Source: Xylogone sp. PMI_703 (Eukaryota > Ascomycota > Leotiomycetes). Taken from it: DNA of 64,000 bases. The translations under genes and the position numbers were made by a program. Position 1 is the first letter of the stretch, and each line of letters opens with the position of its first letter. The stretch is from the NCBI GenBank assembly GCA_021399445.1, contig JAJTUQ010000001.1, positions 1,364,001 to 1,428,000 on the forward strand, written 5' to 3'. Below the pieces are notes generated by a model that was not told the DNA's origin, searched no databases, and saw nothing but the letters and a program-made list of their open reading frames with translations. Positions 33,535 through 45,183 of this stretch are shown piece after piece.

Positions 33535-34133
33535 ATGTCTTTCCTCACGAGAACTACCACCTCTGCTCTCCGCTCTGCCCGTATCACCCCTGCTGTCACT
33601 GCTGTTGCGCCACGGTTCTTTTCCAACACCGCAGCTGCTCAGAGAGGTCCCGTTGAAACTGCAAAGGATGCAGTAAAGACCGTAGACCGCGCCGTTTCAA
33701 ACAAGATTGTTGACGGAATTGAAATTGGCGGTATGTTTGATAAATCCTGTGTTCTATTTCAATGCACAGAGGCACTGCACGACTAGCTATTAATTACTTT
33801 TACCTATCTCCATCCGATCATACCTCGTTTTCCAGCTCTCCATTATGCTCCTTTATTTCCTTATTTTTACAATCTCATCATTATTCAAGATACTCGGAGA
33901 CTAACACCTTCATAGAGAATGTTACTCAAAAGGTCAAGGATGCCACTGGTATCCACAACACCTCAGAGCTTAAGGGTAAGGCCTCGGAAGTAACAGGCCA
34001 GGCGAAGGGCAAAGCATCCGAAGTAGCAGGACAAGCAAAAGGCACAGCTTCTGAGGTATCAGGAGAGGCCAAAGGCAAGGCTTCCGAAGTTGCAGGTCAA
34101 GCAAAAGAGAAGACAAGGCAAGCTACCCAGTAG
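33535..34133 (+). CDS. Small mitochondrial LEA-like repeat protein
   Basis: Two exons: 33535-33730 and 33916-34133, giving 137 residues. Residues 1-38 look like a mitochondrial presequence with a cleavage-type end (Arg, Ser, Thr rich, ...APRFFSNTAAAQRG). The second exon carries four head-to-tail 11-residue repeats of the form GKASEVxGQAK, with two Lys and one or two Glu per unit. This is the amphipathic pattern of group 3 LEA proteins. Such proteins fold on drying and shield membranes or enzymes in the mitochondrial matrix, so a role in stress or spore survival is inferred. The 185-nt intron has donor GTATGT and acceptor CATAG. A CsbD-like label would also fit this kind of sequence. Confidence 0.78.
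33975..34106 (+). repeat. Four 33-bp coding tandem repeats
   Basis: Units of exactly 33 bp encode G-[KT]-A-S-E-V-[TAS]-G-[QE]-A-K. Third-position differences between units show they are not a very recent expansion. Confidence 0.85.
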
Positions 34134-34881
34134 GTAGAGGGAGCAGTGGGGGACGAGAGTCGAGAAGCCATGACAGGATGATGTGATGCGAGGATCAGAA
34201 TGAACAACGGGGAAGAAAAGTCGATGCTCAAATATGTGAGCGCGCAAAACATGAGAGAACGGGGTTGCTGCTCATAAGCACGGCTGAGCTTTATGCATAT
34301 TGTATTATAGCGAATGAGACCAAAATTTTTATAAATCTCGAATCTTGGATGTCTGGAAACGTATTTAAAGTATCCGCTTCTCACAGCCATATCCCACACT
34401 TAAACATTATATGACATCTCTTGCAAGACAAAGACATTGAACTACGAAATGTAGCGGCGGTTATAAGCCCCAGTTCTAATGCTTCCACTCAGCTGTCCAA
34501 TAAGATTGGCACGTTGCTGATCAGAGCGAGGAAAAGGGGTAATAGAGAGTCCGCCCCGGCAAGCCTCCACACCTGACTATCTCCAGAGGAAATAGTATTT
34601 GTGGTTAGGTAGGTACCAGCTCTGCCGTCCCTCTCTTCTCGGGGAAGAAGGAGGGTTTGATGTATCGCATGGAATACAGAGTTGTCAAGGATTGGTCTCG
34701 CCTTGCACTCCACCTTGCCTTGCGAACTGACAGGTATACCTGTGTTCGATTAACGGAGAACGGTCTCACAAGTAGGAAGAAAGACGAAAGGTAGATTCCC
34801 TGGGTATCTGATTTTTTTTGTGACCTGTTATAAACCAACAAGTTAGGGCCGCTCTGGCCCTCCGGAATGGTGTCCTAAAGA
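34134..34881. other. Intergenic, convergent 3' ends
   Basis: Spacer between the LEA-like gene and Nup37 stops. No feature recognised. Confidence 0.5.
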
Positions 34882-36867
34882 TTAGAAGGCCCTTCTTTTT
34901 GGCAAACTGAGTCTGTAGCCGTTTCCATTCACATTCTCATTTCTGCTTCCATTCTCCATCATATCAAGAGCTCGATCAATACCTACAACATCCAATTCCC
35001 CTGTGCTGGCATTCATTTCCATAACTGCCAGTCGATCTTCTAATGATTTATTTTGCTTCGCCTTCGTTTGCTTAGGCACTGATACGGTCATGAATCTGTG
35101 TTCAGCAACAACAAGGATCTCGGTTTGTATTCCAGCAGCAGAGGCCGGTCTGGGAAGCTGATCAACATCGCAACACCATTCGCCACGGAGATCAACACCA
35201 TCGAGCTTAATCAATCGAGCAGCAGCAGCATTGTTGTTGTTGAAGAGATTGCCGGATCCTCCTGTATGGCCTCTACGACTAGCTGCCACCCAGTATCTAG
35301 CTAAGCTTGGAATGACGGCAAATGAATCTCTTATCCAGAAAAGCACAGATTCTTCCGATGCAGTCGTGGGAGAACGGGATGGAACTTCGACGACGGATAT
35401 CTGACCATGAAGCTGACCACTTTTCGGTCCTCGGTTCAGGAAAGGGTCCACGGATTTTCGGGTTCCAGGAGTCATAGGGGCGAATCGCGAAGACGTAGAA
35501 GTCTGAGTCCCCAGAGCTGCTGGCTTTATCCCGGTGTCAATCCAGCCTGAAATGCTGTACTCTGTGTGAGACCCTCCCCTAATTCCCTGACGGCCTAGTA
35601 AGCCTTGAGATGCACCGGGACCAACACCTTCGATATCCCATATCGCCCATTCACCGTCTTGAAGGAGGATTATAATAGCCTTGCCACTGACCACCCACTT
35701 TGCATCGAGTATCGACTTGCGTCCAAAGTTTCCATACGCTGCCGTATTCTGCGGAGCACTTTTGCCATCCTTGAATCCTGCAGATAAAGATAATAGCCAG
35801 GACCCTTGTTCGTTAATAGAGGCTTCTGACACAGCATCGTCTTGTGAAGGGCCTTTCGGAACTGGCTTATAATCATAGATACGGCATGTTCCCGTTTTAT
35901 CTGCCACTAGTAAGTGCCGAGTTCTCTCTCCGGATAATGCTGGATTAAACGATATGCATGTTGCAGGTGATGGAAGGTAGATCTTTTGAGATGGTTGGTA
36001 AAAAGTCGTGGAAAGTGGTACAGCCACCTGCCAGAGCAATAGCGCCCCGGTTATCTCAGATGAATGCGATGCAATAACAAGCTGAGCTTGACTATTCTGA
36101 GACCTTGACCTTCCTTGGGGAATATTAATAGAAAGGTCCGCGGTCATTGAAACTCCACTCGAAGGAGTTTGATGCCCAGACAGTAGTACAACTGTTTCGC
36201 CCCATTTTCCTTTCCCAGCATAAGCAGCAGTCAAGTCTGTTCGAAGATCAGGCCTAGCCTTGCTAGCCGGCGATGGTGGTACAAGTGGTACGGTCACAAG
36301 TCGCACGTTATTGTCTCCGCAAGCAGCTGTAAGCACGATCTTTTCTTTAATGGACTCTAAGCCTTGCCAGGACGCGCCTTCTGCATGTAGTAATGACGAT
36401 GGTAACAGAGCAATGTCTAAAACGTCTGTCCCAAAGTGTAGATCTAAGACCTGCAAGATCTTGGGGGACGGATTTGACGCGTCTAGCTTATCTTCTTCAT
36501 CTTCGAATTCAGGCTTATCTTCAAAAGGCTGCGCATCGCCTTCATCGTCTGAATCGAGAGATATCACAGCATCCTTCGTCGGACCATTTGAGCTATTCTT
36601 TGCGGAATCTACTCCAGCTTGGGTTGCCTTGAATGCTCTGCCTCCTCTCCAAACGATCCTTACACCGTATTCATGTCCATATATCAGGATTGTTGAGCCA
36701 TTAGGAGAAGGTAAAGGATACAATTTGGCAGTATGAATTCGGTGAGGCAGCTCATAACTGTATATAGGTTAGAACCATACATTTGACCAGAATGGTTGCA
36801 GTATTTACCTCAATTGGACGTTTTGCTGTGTTTTCGTTAAACGTGGGCGAGGAAACGACAAAGCCAT
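34882..36867 (-). CDS. Nucleoporin Nup37 (WD40-type)
   Basis: Two exons: 36867-36809 and 36757-34882, giving 644 residues (donor GTAAAT, acceptor TATACAG). The first exon encodes 19 residues, and the join reads NVQLSYELPHRIHTAKLYPL, followed by SPNGSTILIYGHEYGVRIVWRGG. I recognise this N-terminus as that of filamentous-fungus Nup37. Blade-like segments follow (VLTAACGDNNVRLVTVPL, ALLLWQVAVPLS, HLLVADKTGTCRIYDYKPVP, WAIWDIEGVG), with an acidic loop at about 75-110. Nup37 belongs to the Nup107-160 (Y) complex of the nuclear pore, binding Nup160. The C-terminus is basic (LSLPKRRAF). The assignment rests on recalled similarity; a different WD40 protein is the alternative. Confidence 0.75.
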
Positions 36868-39522
36868 CTTATAATTCTGGCGGTCTAAACCAGTAATGAA
36901 ATGGAGAGTGTGTTCTCGTAGCTACTGAGTATCACCTAAGTAGTTTGACCAATTTCGTCGAGAAGTCATGTCTGGCACTAAAGCTTATAATAGGATCAAT
37001 CATCCCCGTATAGCTTAGTGAGAAGTTGAAGCTAAAGCCATCATTTAAATGCGGTTCAGCTTCGCTTACTAAAACATGACTAATAATATAGCCTTGTGCA
37101 GCCTTGCCTTGATACTCAACTACACTCCACCGATTCATCTATTCGACAAACTGCTAGTACGATGGGCTTTTCCATTGTTTCAGCGGCAAACAGCACATAG
37201 CTACATTCTATCAGGTGTAGCGAGAAGTATTATTCCTAAACAAACATTCTCGGCCGCACATTCAAGAGTCGAGAGCCATGATGTTCTAGTAAGTCCTACT
37301 CTCTATTGTACTTATGCTCCTTTTCTTTTGTTGAGTCACACTGTTTTTCTTCGTTAGAATCATATCTTGTAATATAAGTTGAATCGATCAACAAGACTCT
37401 GGCTCCTTTCTCTTCTTTCTTTCTCTCCTTTATTATCTCCAAGGAGTTGTTCTCACTCTCCCGGATACTCTGGACTTTTATTGCAGTTAAGTGTTCTATT
37501 TTCTCATGCTATTAGATGACCATGATTATGGTAACCCGCTTTGAAGAGTCGTTACATATCGCTTCCCACAGGTTTTTCTTCTCCAAAATATGCTATATAT
37601 TTCTTTCCACGTTAGCGATAGCTCGTCACTCTAGGTATGTAGCTAATTAGTCTTTCATAGTTTTCGGTTCAGCTACATATAGCTCTACTCAATGTCTATG
37701 GTCCGGCAAAGGCGGCTCTGGGCCGGTAAGATCCGAGAGATAAACTACGGAGGACGACATTGCTTGTCCTGTGTCTTACAGCCCATCATGTGAGACTGTT
37801 TGAGTTGATGTAGCTATTCGCTCCTGAAACTTTGTCTACTCTTACGCATTGAATTCATCTGGGTTAATCAGGACTTAGGTTCTCTAATTCTTGTCAATGA
37901 AGAATGATGTAGGGAAGGCATAGTCGATCTCTAAACGCTATCCAAACTCGGGATCTCAGGACAGGCTGGTCGTTTTATTGATTCAGCAGTAATGGCGAAT
38001 CTAGAACCTCAATATTATCAGGATCTTGGGAAGGAATTTGGCCCCTAGAATCGAAATGTCGACTTTGTGACGGCATACCTACATACACAAAATAAAGCCA
38101 ATTCTGTGGAAATGTTTTCACACCATGCGTTAACTGAACACGACCCTGAAAGCTAACTACAACGCACCGCCCTTGTTCCTGCTTCCCCCTATGCGCTGGA
38201 TTTTTACCAATAGGTTCTCCTCCGATTCTAGTCCTTTTGAAGAGTCAGGCGAAGCTTGACTACCAAATAGCCTGCAACGGTACGATTCAGGTAGCCAATT
38301 ACGCGAGTTTGTGAGGACGATTCGATGGATCCTCTATACGTCTAGATGATCAGTAGCTCAGTCTAAGGATGTTAGTAGTTAGCGCTAAACAAAGCCGAAA
38401 ACAGCCCGGCAACCTTATCAGCCATAGTGTAGCTTCGGCAAAGCCCCGAGAGGCAAACTCGATTGGGCTCTGGAAATTATTCGAACTTTATACCCGGAAC
38501 ACTACGCAAAAATCTTTTTAAAGAATTTTGGATGAGCGCAATTGTTTGAAGAAGAAAAACCCTAGCGCACGCTTCGCCATGTACCATAGGTCTATCAATG
38601 TCTATCGGTCACTCAATACGCCGGCTTCGCAGCAAAAAAGGCGTCATACGATGCTTGGCTGACCAATCTAGACCATGGTAAGATTGCCTTCCCATCTTTT
38701 CTACAAAAGTCGAAGCCTGGGCGCACGGCTATACGGCATCTTTCAAAATGTGTTCCGACTCCACATTATTGTGGTCATCGAACCTCCACACCGCTCCAGC
38801 CAACAATGGGCCCAACCCCAAAAATGGGGAGTTATCCCAAAAGATACGAAATTGGGTGCATATTGGTAAGAGGAAGAATTATACTTTCTCAATTGAGAGG
38901 TCTCAAAGAGACAATTGCAAAGTATGATTCATATCACAATACGTAAGTATGGCTCTCATTATTGTGGAGTACATGCACGCCCTCCGTCTCCAGCCTGCTA
39001 GGACTTGCATGCATTCGCCCGATTTCACCTCGGCGATAAAAGTTTCTTAGCCGATGGCGTTCAGATCCAGTGCCCATTATTGGGTAGCATCACCTCCTTT
39101 GCCTGTCAAGGCGGGCAAGCCTAGCTTGGTGTAGGAAGGTTTCCGCACTGCGTCTGGAGGTTTTGACCCCAATTTTGGGATTATTTACAAATGATTCTTA
39201 TCTCCCCACTTTAAGGCCAGCTTTTGTTGCTTGCCTACTTCCATCATTCCTCCCCTCCATAAGTACGTACCGCAAGCCATTTTTTGAAAGAAAGGGGGGT
39301 TTTCCAATTTCCACTCACTGCCTACTGTCTCTTAAGTACAAGTGATGTAATATTCATTCATTTGTTATTCAACTGAAATTATCCAAATTTGTCACGGTCT
39401 GCAGAAGCTTGATTTTTTGTTCGCCTATTGCCAAAGTTGAATGAGCTCCTCAACAGGATATTCATGGAATAGAATATAGGAATATCACTTGTGCAATAGT
39501 CTACAGTGTACAGACTCTCATC
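36868..39522. other. Intergenic, 2.7 kb, possibly with degraded repeats
   Basis: Upstream regions of Nup37 (-) and the MFS gene (+). No long open frame. Two stretches share short blocks in the same order or nearby: around 37690-37745 (TCAATGTCTAT, CGGCAAAG, CCGAGAG, AAACT) and around 38430-38610 (CGGCAAAG, CCGAGAG, AAACT, then TCAATGTCTAT). This could be a decayed repeat element, but my alignment is by eye only. Confidence 0.4.
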
Positions 39523-41495
39523 ATGCCAGAAGCTCGGGATCCAGAGAAAGATTATCTTCCTGGGAATAGTAATTCAACCTCAGCGCATGATTCCGAATCT
39601 CTGAATAAAGATGAATCAGATCCAGGACATCTGTCGCGATCTCCCTCATCGTCAACGGAGTCCACGAACTCTCACAACTCGATTAATTTGCAACCAAGAG
39701 GAACATCGCAGTTAGAACGAGCCATAACAGCCGATTCAGGAATTTCTGCTCACCATGCTACCGGACCAGAGCTTACTTATACACGCACAGGAACTTCTAT
39801 TGCCTCACGACATCCGTCATTCGAAGTCGATTTTGCAGCTGACGACCCAGAGGACCCTCGGAATTGGCCGTTCTGGTATAAAGGAATAATTATTGCAGCC
39901 GTCAGTTTCGGAACATGGACGGTTGTACTATATAGTACCAGTTATACCAGCAGTTTACCAGGAATGATGGGGGAATTCCACTTGTCAAATGAGACGATTG
40001 GTGATCTAGGAGTTACCACATACTTGCTTGGGCTGGCATGTGGAAGCTTGATATTAGCACCACTAAGTGAGATTTATGGTCGTAGACCAGTTTACTTAGT
40101 TAGCTTGCTGGCATTTTCCATCCTAGTGCTACCATGTGCGTTGGCGAACGGTATCGTGGAAGTGCTAGTCGTCCGTTTCTTTGGGTTCGTACCTATTCCC
40201 GCCATTACCAATGTTGCTAATATCTAATATCTAACTTACCGAAATATAGAGCTGTATTCGGTGCTGCTATGATATCCAATGCTCCTGGGACGGTGTCTGA
40301 TATAGTCCATGAAAATTATCGCGCTCTTGCATTTAGTGTCTGGAGCATAGGTCCAATGAATGGGCCCGTGACAGGACCCTTGATTGGTGGGTTTACAGCG
40401 CAGTACCTTGGTTGGAGGTGGACAAACTGGCTAGTCATGATTTTGTCGGGTGCTGGATGGGCCTTGTGTGCTACTATCAAAGAAACTTATGCGCCATCGA
40501 TTCTAAAGAAGAGGGTGCAGAGGCTGAAAAAGGAAACAGGTGACGATAGATGGTGGTGTCGTTACGAAGAGAGCAGTGTTGGAAGTAAGCACCTCAGTAT
40601 CCCCTTTAAAATACAGCACTAATGCCGAGTTTTAGCTTTGGAGGTCCTCAAAACCAACATCGTCAGGCCATTTGTACTTACACTTACAGAGCCAATACTT
40701 TGGTTTTGGGATACCTATATTGCAGTCATCTATGCCATTCTCTACCTTTGCTTCGTGGCATATCCTATAATTTATACCGACGACCGTGGCTGGTCTCTAG
40801 GGATAACTGGCCTTGCTTTCGCTGGCATAGGTACAGGAACAGTAATTGGTATCATCACTGAGCCCCTAATCCGACGCTGGATCAACTCTCACCCCAAAGA
40901 GCCTGACACTGGACGAGTAGCCCCTGAAGCTTCCATCTGCATTGTCTGTGTGGCGGCTTTCCTCTGTCCTATCGGCCAACTGTGGTTCTCATGGACATGT
41001 TTTCCCACCACAATACACTGGATATTACCTATATTAGCAGGAGTGCCATTTGGCTTGGGGAATTGTTGGGTATTCATCTACTCATCGAATTACCTAGCTG
41101 GCTCATATGGGATCTACACGGCATCTGCACTTGCTGGAAATACCGTCGTACGGTCACTTGCTGGAGGCACGCTACCACTCGCCGGCCCCGCTATGTATTC
41201 CAAATTGGGGCCACAATGGGCAGGAACCCTTCTGGGGCTTACACAGGTTGTCTTGATTCCAATCCCATTTGTATTCTACAAGTGGGGTAAGGGAATTCGC
41301 ATGAGGAGCCCGTTAATTAGGAAACTGAGAGAGGATCAAGAAAAGAATGAAAGGAGGGCTGAAAGGGCAAGGCGAAAGCAAGAAAAAAGAACAGCAGGCC
41401 GGATTGAGGCGGTGGGGATGGATGAGGCCGATATTGGTGTCGCTGATGAGAAGTCAACAGCGCGAGTTGAAGAGGATAAGAAGGATGAGCTGTGA
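39523..41495 (+). CDS. MFS transporter, DHA1-type multidrug/polyamine exporter
   Basis: Three exons: 39523-40184, 40250-40584 and 40636-41495, giving 618 residues. A Ser/Asn/Thr-rich cytosolic N-terminus (1-105) leads into DPEDPRNWPFWYKG, the entry motif of fungal DHA1 transporters. The signature loop APLSEIYGRRPVYL lies after TM2, and GPLIGGF, GWRWTNW and SYTSSLPGMMGEF are family-typical; about twelve membrane spans are visible. The C-terminal tail is Lys/Arg/Glu-rich and charged. Members are proton-coupled exporters in the plasma membrane for drugs or polyamines; the substrate here is unknown. Intron 1 has the uncommon donor GTTCGT with a good CTAAC branch; the frame (FFG-AVFGAAMISNAPG) supports it. 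Intron 2 uses GTAAGC and TTTTAG. Confidence 0.92.
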
Positions 41496-43020
41496 CTAAA
41501 TAGCGCACACGAATTTTGAACGAAGCAACGGCGTATAAAATGGGTCATAGAGGAAAATTTTGTAAAAATAATGATAATGAATGATGTAAGACAAAAGAGA
41601 ATATAAATGACGTTTGCATCAAGCATTGTAGATTTTGGGGGCCATTAGGTTCTCTTTCACTAATAGTTCATTTTCAGCAGTCTTTTTTCTATACATACCC
41701 AGATGGGTGGCTTCCCTATAACAGAATAGCAGAAAGTGCTAATAGGGGACAATGGTCGGTTCAAATTGGTGCTCTAAGATGGTTAGGCCAATACTGATAG
41801 TGACTGGCACTGGTGTTAGGATGTAAAGTCTGCAAACTCCGCAATCTAATCGAAAAGGTCTTTTTTCGTCTATCTCTGTTAACTTGCGGGAGTTATGTTC
41901 TCTTTGCTATCTTTTTTCTTTCTTGCTCTCACTATGGAAGGATTACCCATTTTCATCCATGGCTATATTCAGTCCTGATTACCTCAATAAACGTGTTGAT
42001 AGTGGCGTTCCTAGTACTGGAGACCACTGCCCTTAGATGCTATATATGTGGATAATCTTGTATAGGCTTTTCCGAGGTTCTGTTATGCACTATGATTGCA
42101 GTATTCATCTCAAAATAGATCTCTGCGGAGAAGGAATTGGTTTTTACTACGTGCCATAGGTAGTTGTCTCAGCCTTACTGCTGCATAAGACGAGGCTGAG
42201 TTGTCTAGACTATTTGGAAACCTGCTGTGGCGGTGGTGCCAACTGTAACTGGTGGAGGCTGCGGCTGACGGGGCGGCTGATTCAGCTGGATCATGTTCGA
42301 AAATTTTTTGTTTGCAATAATCCTTTTAGCTGGTACCCCCGCCTGAAGGAACTTCAATAAGAACATTGAAAACTAAACTCGAGCGGTTTATTTCCCTAGA
42401 TACTGTCATCAATGGATCATCGTGCGCTCTTCAACCTAAATTGAGAGCAGCCCACTTAGCTGTTTTAAGGTTAATTAATATTCCACTCCGGCTAGACGCT
42501 GTTGAAGCCTCACCCTGCTGTGCCAGTGCCGAGATTTAGTGGCTGACCTTCCCGCCCTAAGCGAGTCTGACGGTGCCGAGAACAAAGGCCCAACGCACGA
42601 AAATAAGAGTTCGGATTTTCAGGTTGTCTTGCCTCCCTCCTCCCTTACACACGCTCACATCCACGGTACCTGCCAATTCACTCTACCGGTGTCAAGTCAA
42701 TCCGCCCTTATTTCTCCTTTTATCGTCCGGATCCTAGGCTCTCTGCAAAGACTGCGACCTCTTTGGAATCACCCTTGTGAGATCCATTTGGGCCGTTTTC
42801 GATCTACAGTCACCGCCAAACAGGTCACCCTCGAATTTTCGACGCCCAAGGACAACATCCACTTTCTTTGTACGTCCACCGAATATTCTTGAGGCCACTT
42901 GTCATAAAGACAACGAGAGCACCATTGCATCGCGACGAGAAAGACGACAGCAGCACAATCTGCGAGCCTTTTCATACCCAAAGAAAACGCCACCCGACAC
43001 CTCTGTGACTTTCAGTAGTC
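41496..43020. other. Intergenic, 1.5 kb
   Basis: MFS 3' region and eIF2A upstream region. A GCAACGGCGTATAAAA word at 41525-41540 resembles the motif upstream of the RTA1 genes. The stretch from about 42540 to the eIF2A start has CT-rich segments, as expected for a 5' leader of a highly expressed gene. Confidence 0.5.
42168..42200. repeat. Short inverted repeat (8-bp arms, 17-nt loop)
   Basis: CTCAGCCT at 42168-42175 pairs with AGGCTGAG at 42193-42200. GTTGTCT is also directly repeated at 42164-42170 and 42201-42207. Function unknown. Confidence 0.6.
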
Positions 43021-45183
43021 ATGGCAGTCCCAACGCAGTTTGCATACCGAACACTGAAGGGAATTGGCATCGTGGATGCCGCGCCTGTGTATGAGCCTTT
43101 GCCTGGGTTTGAGAGACCGGAAGGCAATTTTCGTTGCTGCACCTACTCGCCTTGCGGCCGGTACTTTGCCTGGGCCTCCAATGACGGGGTTTTCGTTATT
43201 GATGCCTCCGTCGGATACGTCATCACCACCCTTCCCACCCCAAATGTGTACGAATTAGGCTTCTCGCCACGTGGTTCCTATATCATTACTTGGGAGCGGC
43301 CATCCAAGGACGAGAACGGTGACGCCGTCAAGAACCTGAAGGTGTGGCGGACCGTTGAGGATGTGCCCGAGGGAACGGAGAAGCAGGTCGTTGGACGGTT
43401 CGTGCAGAAGTCCCAGACTGGTTGGAACCTTCAATATACCCCTGACGAGCGTTACTGTGCTCGCTGTGTCACCAACGAGGTTCAGTTCTACGAAAGTGGA
43501 AACTTGAGCACAGTCTGGAACAAACTAAGAGCCGAGGGTGTTGCTGATTTTGCGATCTCTCCGGGCAACAACCAGTCAGTTGCAATCTTTATTCCTGAAC
43601 GCAAGGTATTTGAAGCCATTCCCCTTATATCCTAACACTGTCGCTAACCAATGTTCTAGGGCCAACCAGCTGCAGTTAAGGTCTACAATGTACCTCAATT
43701 TACAAGCCCTGTTTCACAGAAGACATTTTTCAAAGGCGATAAAGTCCAGCTGAAATGGAATCAGATTGGTACAACTTTGATTGTTCTTGCCCAGACTGAG
43801 GTTGATAAGACCGGAAAGAGTTACTACGGAGAAACCACATTGTACGTGCTAAGTGCAAATGGTGGCTTCGACTCAAGGATTACCTTGGACAAGGAAGGGC
43901 CAATCCACGATGTATCATGGTCATCAAACTCGAAAGAGTTTGGTGTAGTCTACGGATATATGCCTTCCAAGACTACTATCTTCAACCAGAGGGCTGTTGC
44001 TACTCACTCTTTCCCACTTGGTCCTCGGAACACTATTCTCTTCTCTCCAAATGGGCGCTTTGTTCTAGTAGCTGGGTTCGGGAACTTGGCTGGACAAATG
44101 GATATTTACGACTTGGAGAAAGATTATCAGAAAATATGCACAATCGAGGGTGGAAATCCTAGTGTTTGCGAATGGAGTCCTGATAGCAAGTTTATCCTGA
44201 CTGCAACTACTAGCCCTCGGCTGCGTGTTGACAACGGTGTCCGTATTTGGCACGTGGGAGGAGGTATCATGTACAACGAGGATATGGTAGAGTTGTACCA
44301 TGTTACTTGGAGACCTCAAGCTGCCGACAGCTTCCCACCAGGAGATCCTCTCCATCCAGTCCCTACTCCTCATGCATCGGCGCTTGCGTATCTGGGCACA
44401 GTGAAGACTCCATCCAAACCTGCTGGTGCTTATCGACCACCTGGAGCTCGAGGGATGTCTACACCGTTGCATTTCAAACGTGAAGATGAGGGTGGAGCAG
44501 CTCATGTTGTCAGCAATGGAACCTCGCTTGTTGGTGCCAATGGTTTCGGCAGACCGAGAAGACATGTACCGGGCGCTGATCCTGTTGACAACCTTCCTCC
44601 AGGAGCAGCCCCCGCTAATGGAGTACCAGGAGCAGATGGTGAAGAGACATTGTCAAAGGCAGCATTGAAGAACAAGAAGAAGCGTGAAGCGAAGAAGGCC
44701 AAGGAAGCTGAGGCCAAAGCTGCTGGCCAAAACCTGACGCCTGATGGACCTACCGAGTATCGTTCAGACCGCAGAGATCGTCAACGTAGTCGTTCAAAGA
44801 GCAACGCCAGTTCTCGTGGAACATCACAAAACCGCCAGCGCAGCAACACACACCAGGGAAGGCCACCGTACCAGAATGGGGGTCAGCATGCAGGTGTACC
44901 CACAGGGCCCAAGAACAATGGCAACCACAATGGCAACAGCAACCACAACAATCAAGCGCCGAATAAGAACTTGAATGTGCCTTCACTATCTGTTACATCT
45001 CCTACTGGGGGCAGTCCTAATGCCAAGAAGCTCCGTGGTTTGCAGAAGAAGATCCGTGCCATTGAGGATCTTGAGATGCGCCTGGCTGGTGGCGAGAAGC
45101 TGGAAGACACCCAGATGAAGAAGATCGGAACCAAGGTAGCGGTGCAGAAGGAGTTGGAAGCATTAGAGCGTGAACTTGCTTAG
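43021..45183 (+). CDS. Eukaryotic translation initiation factor 2A
   Basis: Two exons: 43021-43605 and 43660-45183, giving 702 residues (donor GTATTT, acceptor TTCTAG, phase 0). Most of the protein is the eIF2A beta-propeller: FRCCTYSPCGRYFAWASNDG, YELGFSPRGSYIITWERP, WNLQYTPDERYCARCV, DVSWSSNSKEFGVVYG, CEWSPDSKFILTATTSPRL. The conserved VRIWHVGGGIMYNEDMVELY and RPPGAR motifs are present. After about residue 420 comes an Asn/Gly/His/Ser-rich, basic low-complexity region (KAALKNKKKREAKKAKEAE). A C-terminal helix with MRLAGGEKLEDTQMKK, found throughout the family, closes the chain. eIF2A delivers initiator tRNA in a GTP-independent way in special initiation events; in yeast it is not essential. 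Confidence 0.95.

Noticed and set aside
36260..36736. 158-codon plus-strand frame opposite Nup37
   Set aside because: Shadow of the Nup37 exon; Ser/Cys/Leu-biased with no domain.
36868..39522. RIP-mutated transposon
   Set aside because: No marked AT shift, no terminal repeats and no transposase-like frame visible; only short shared blocks remain, reported as a weak finding.
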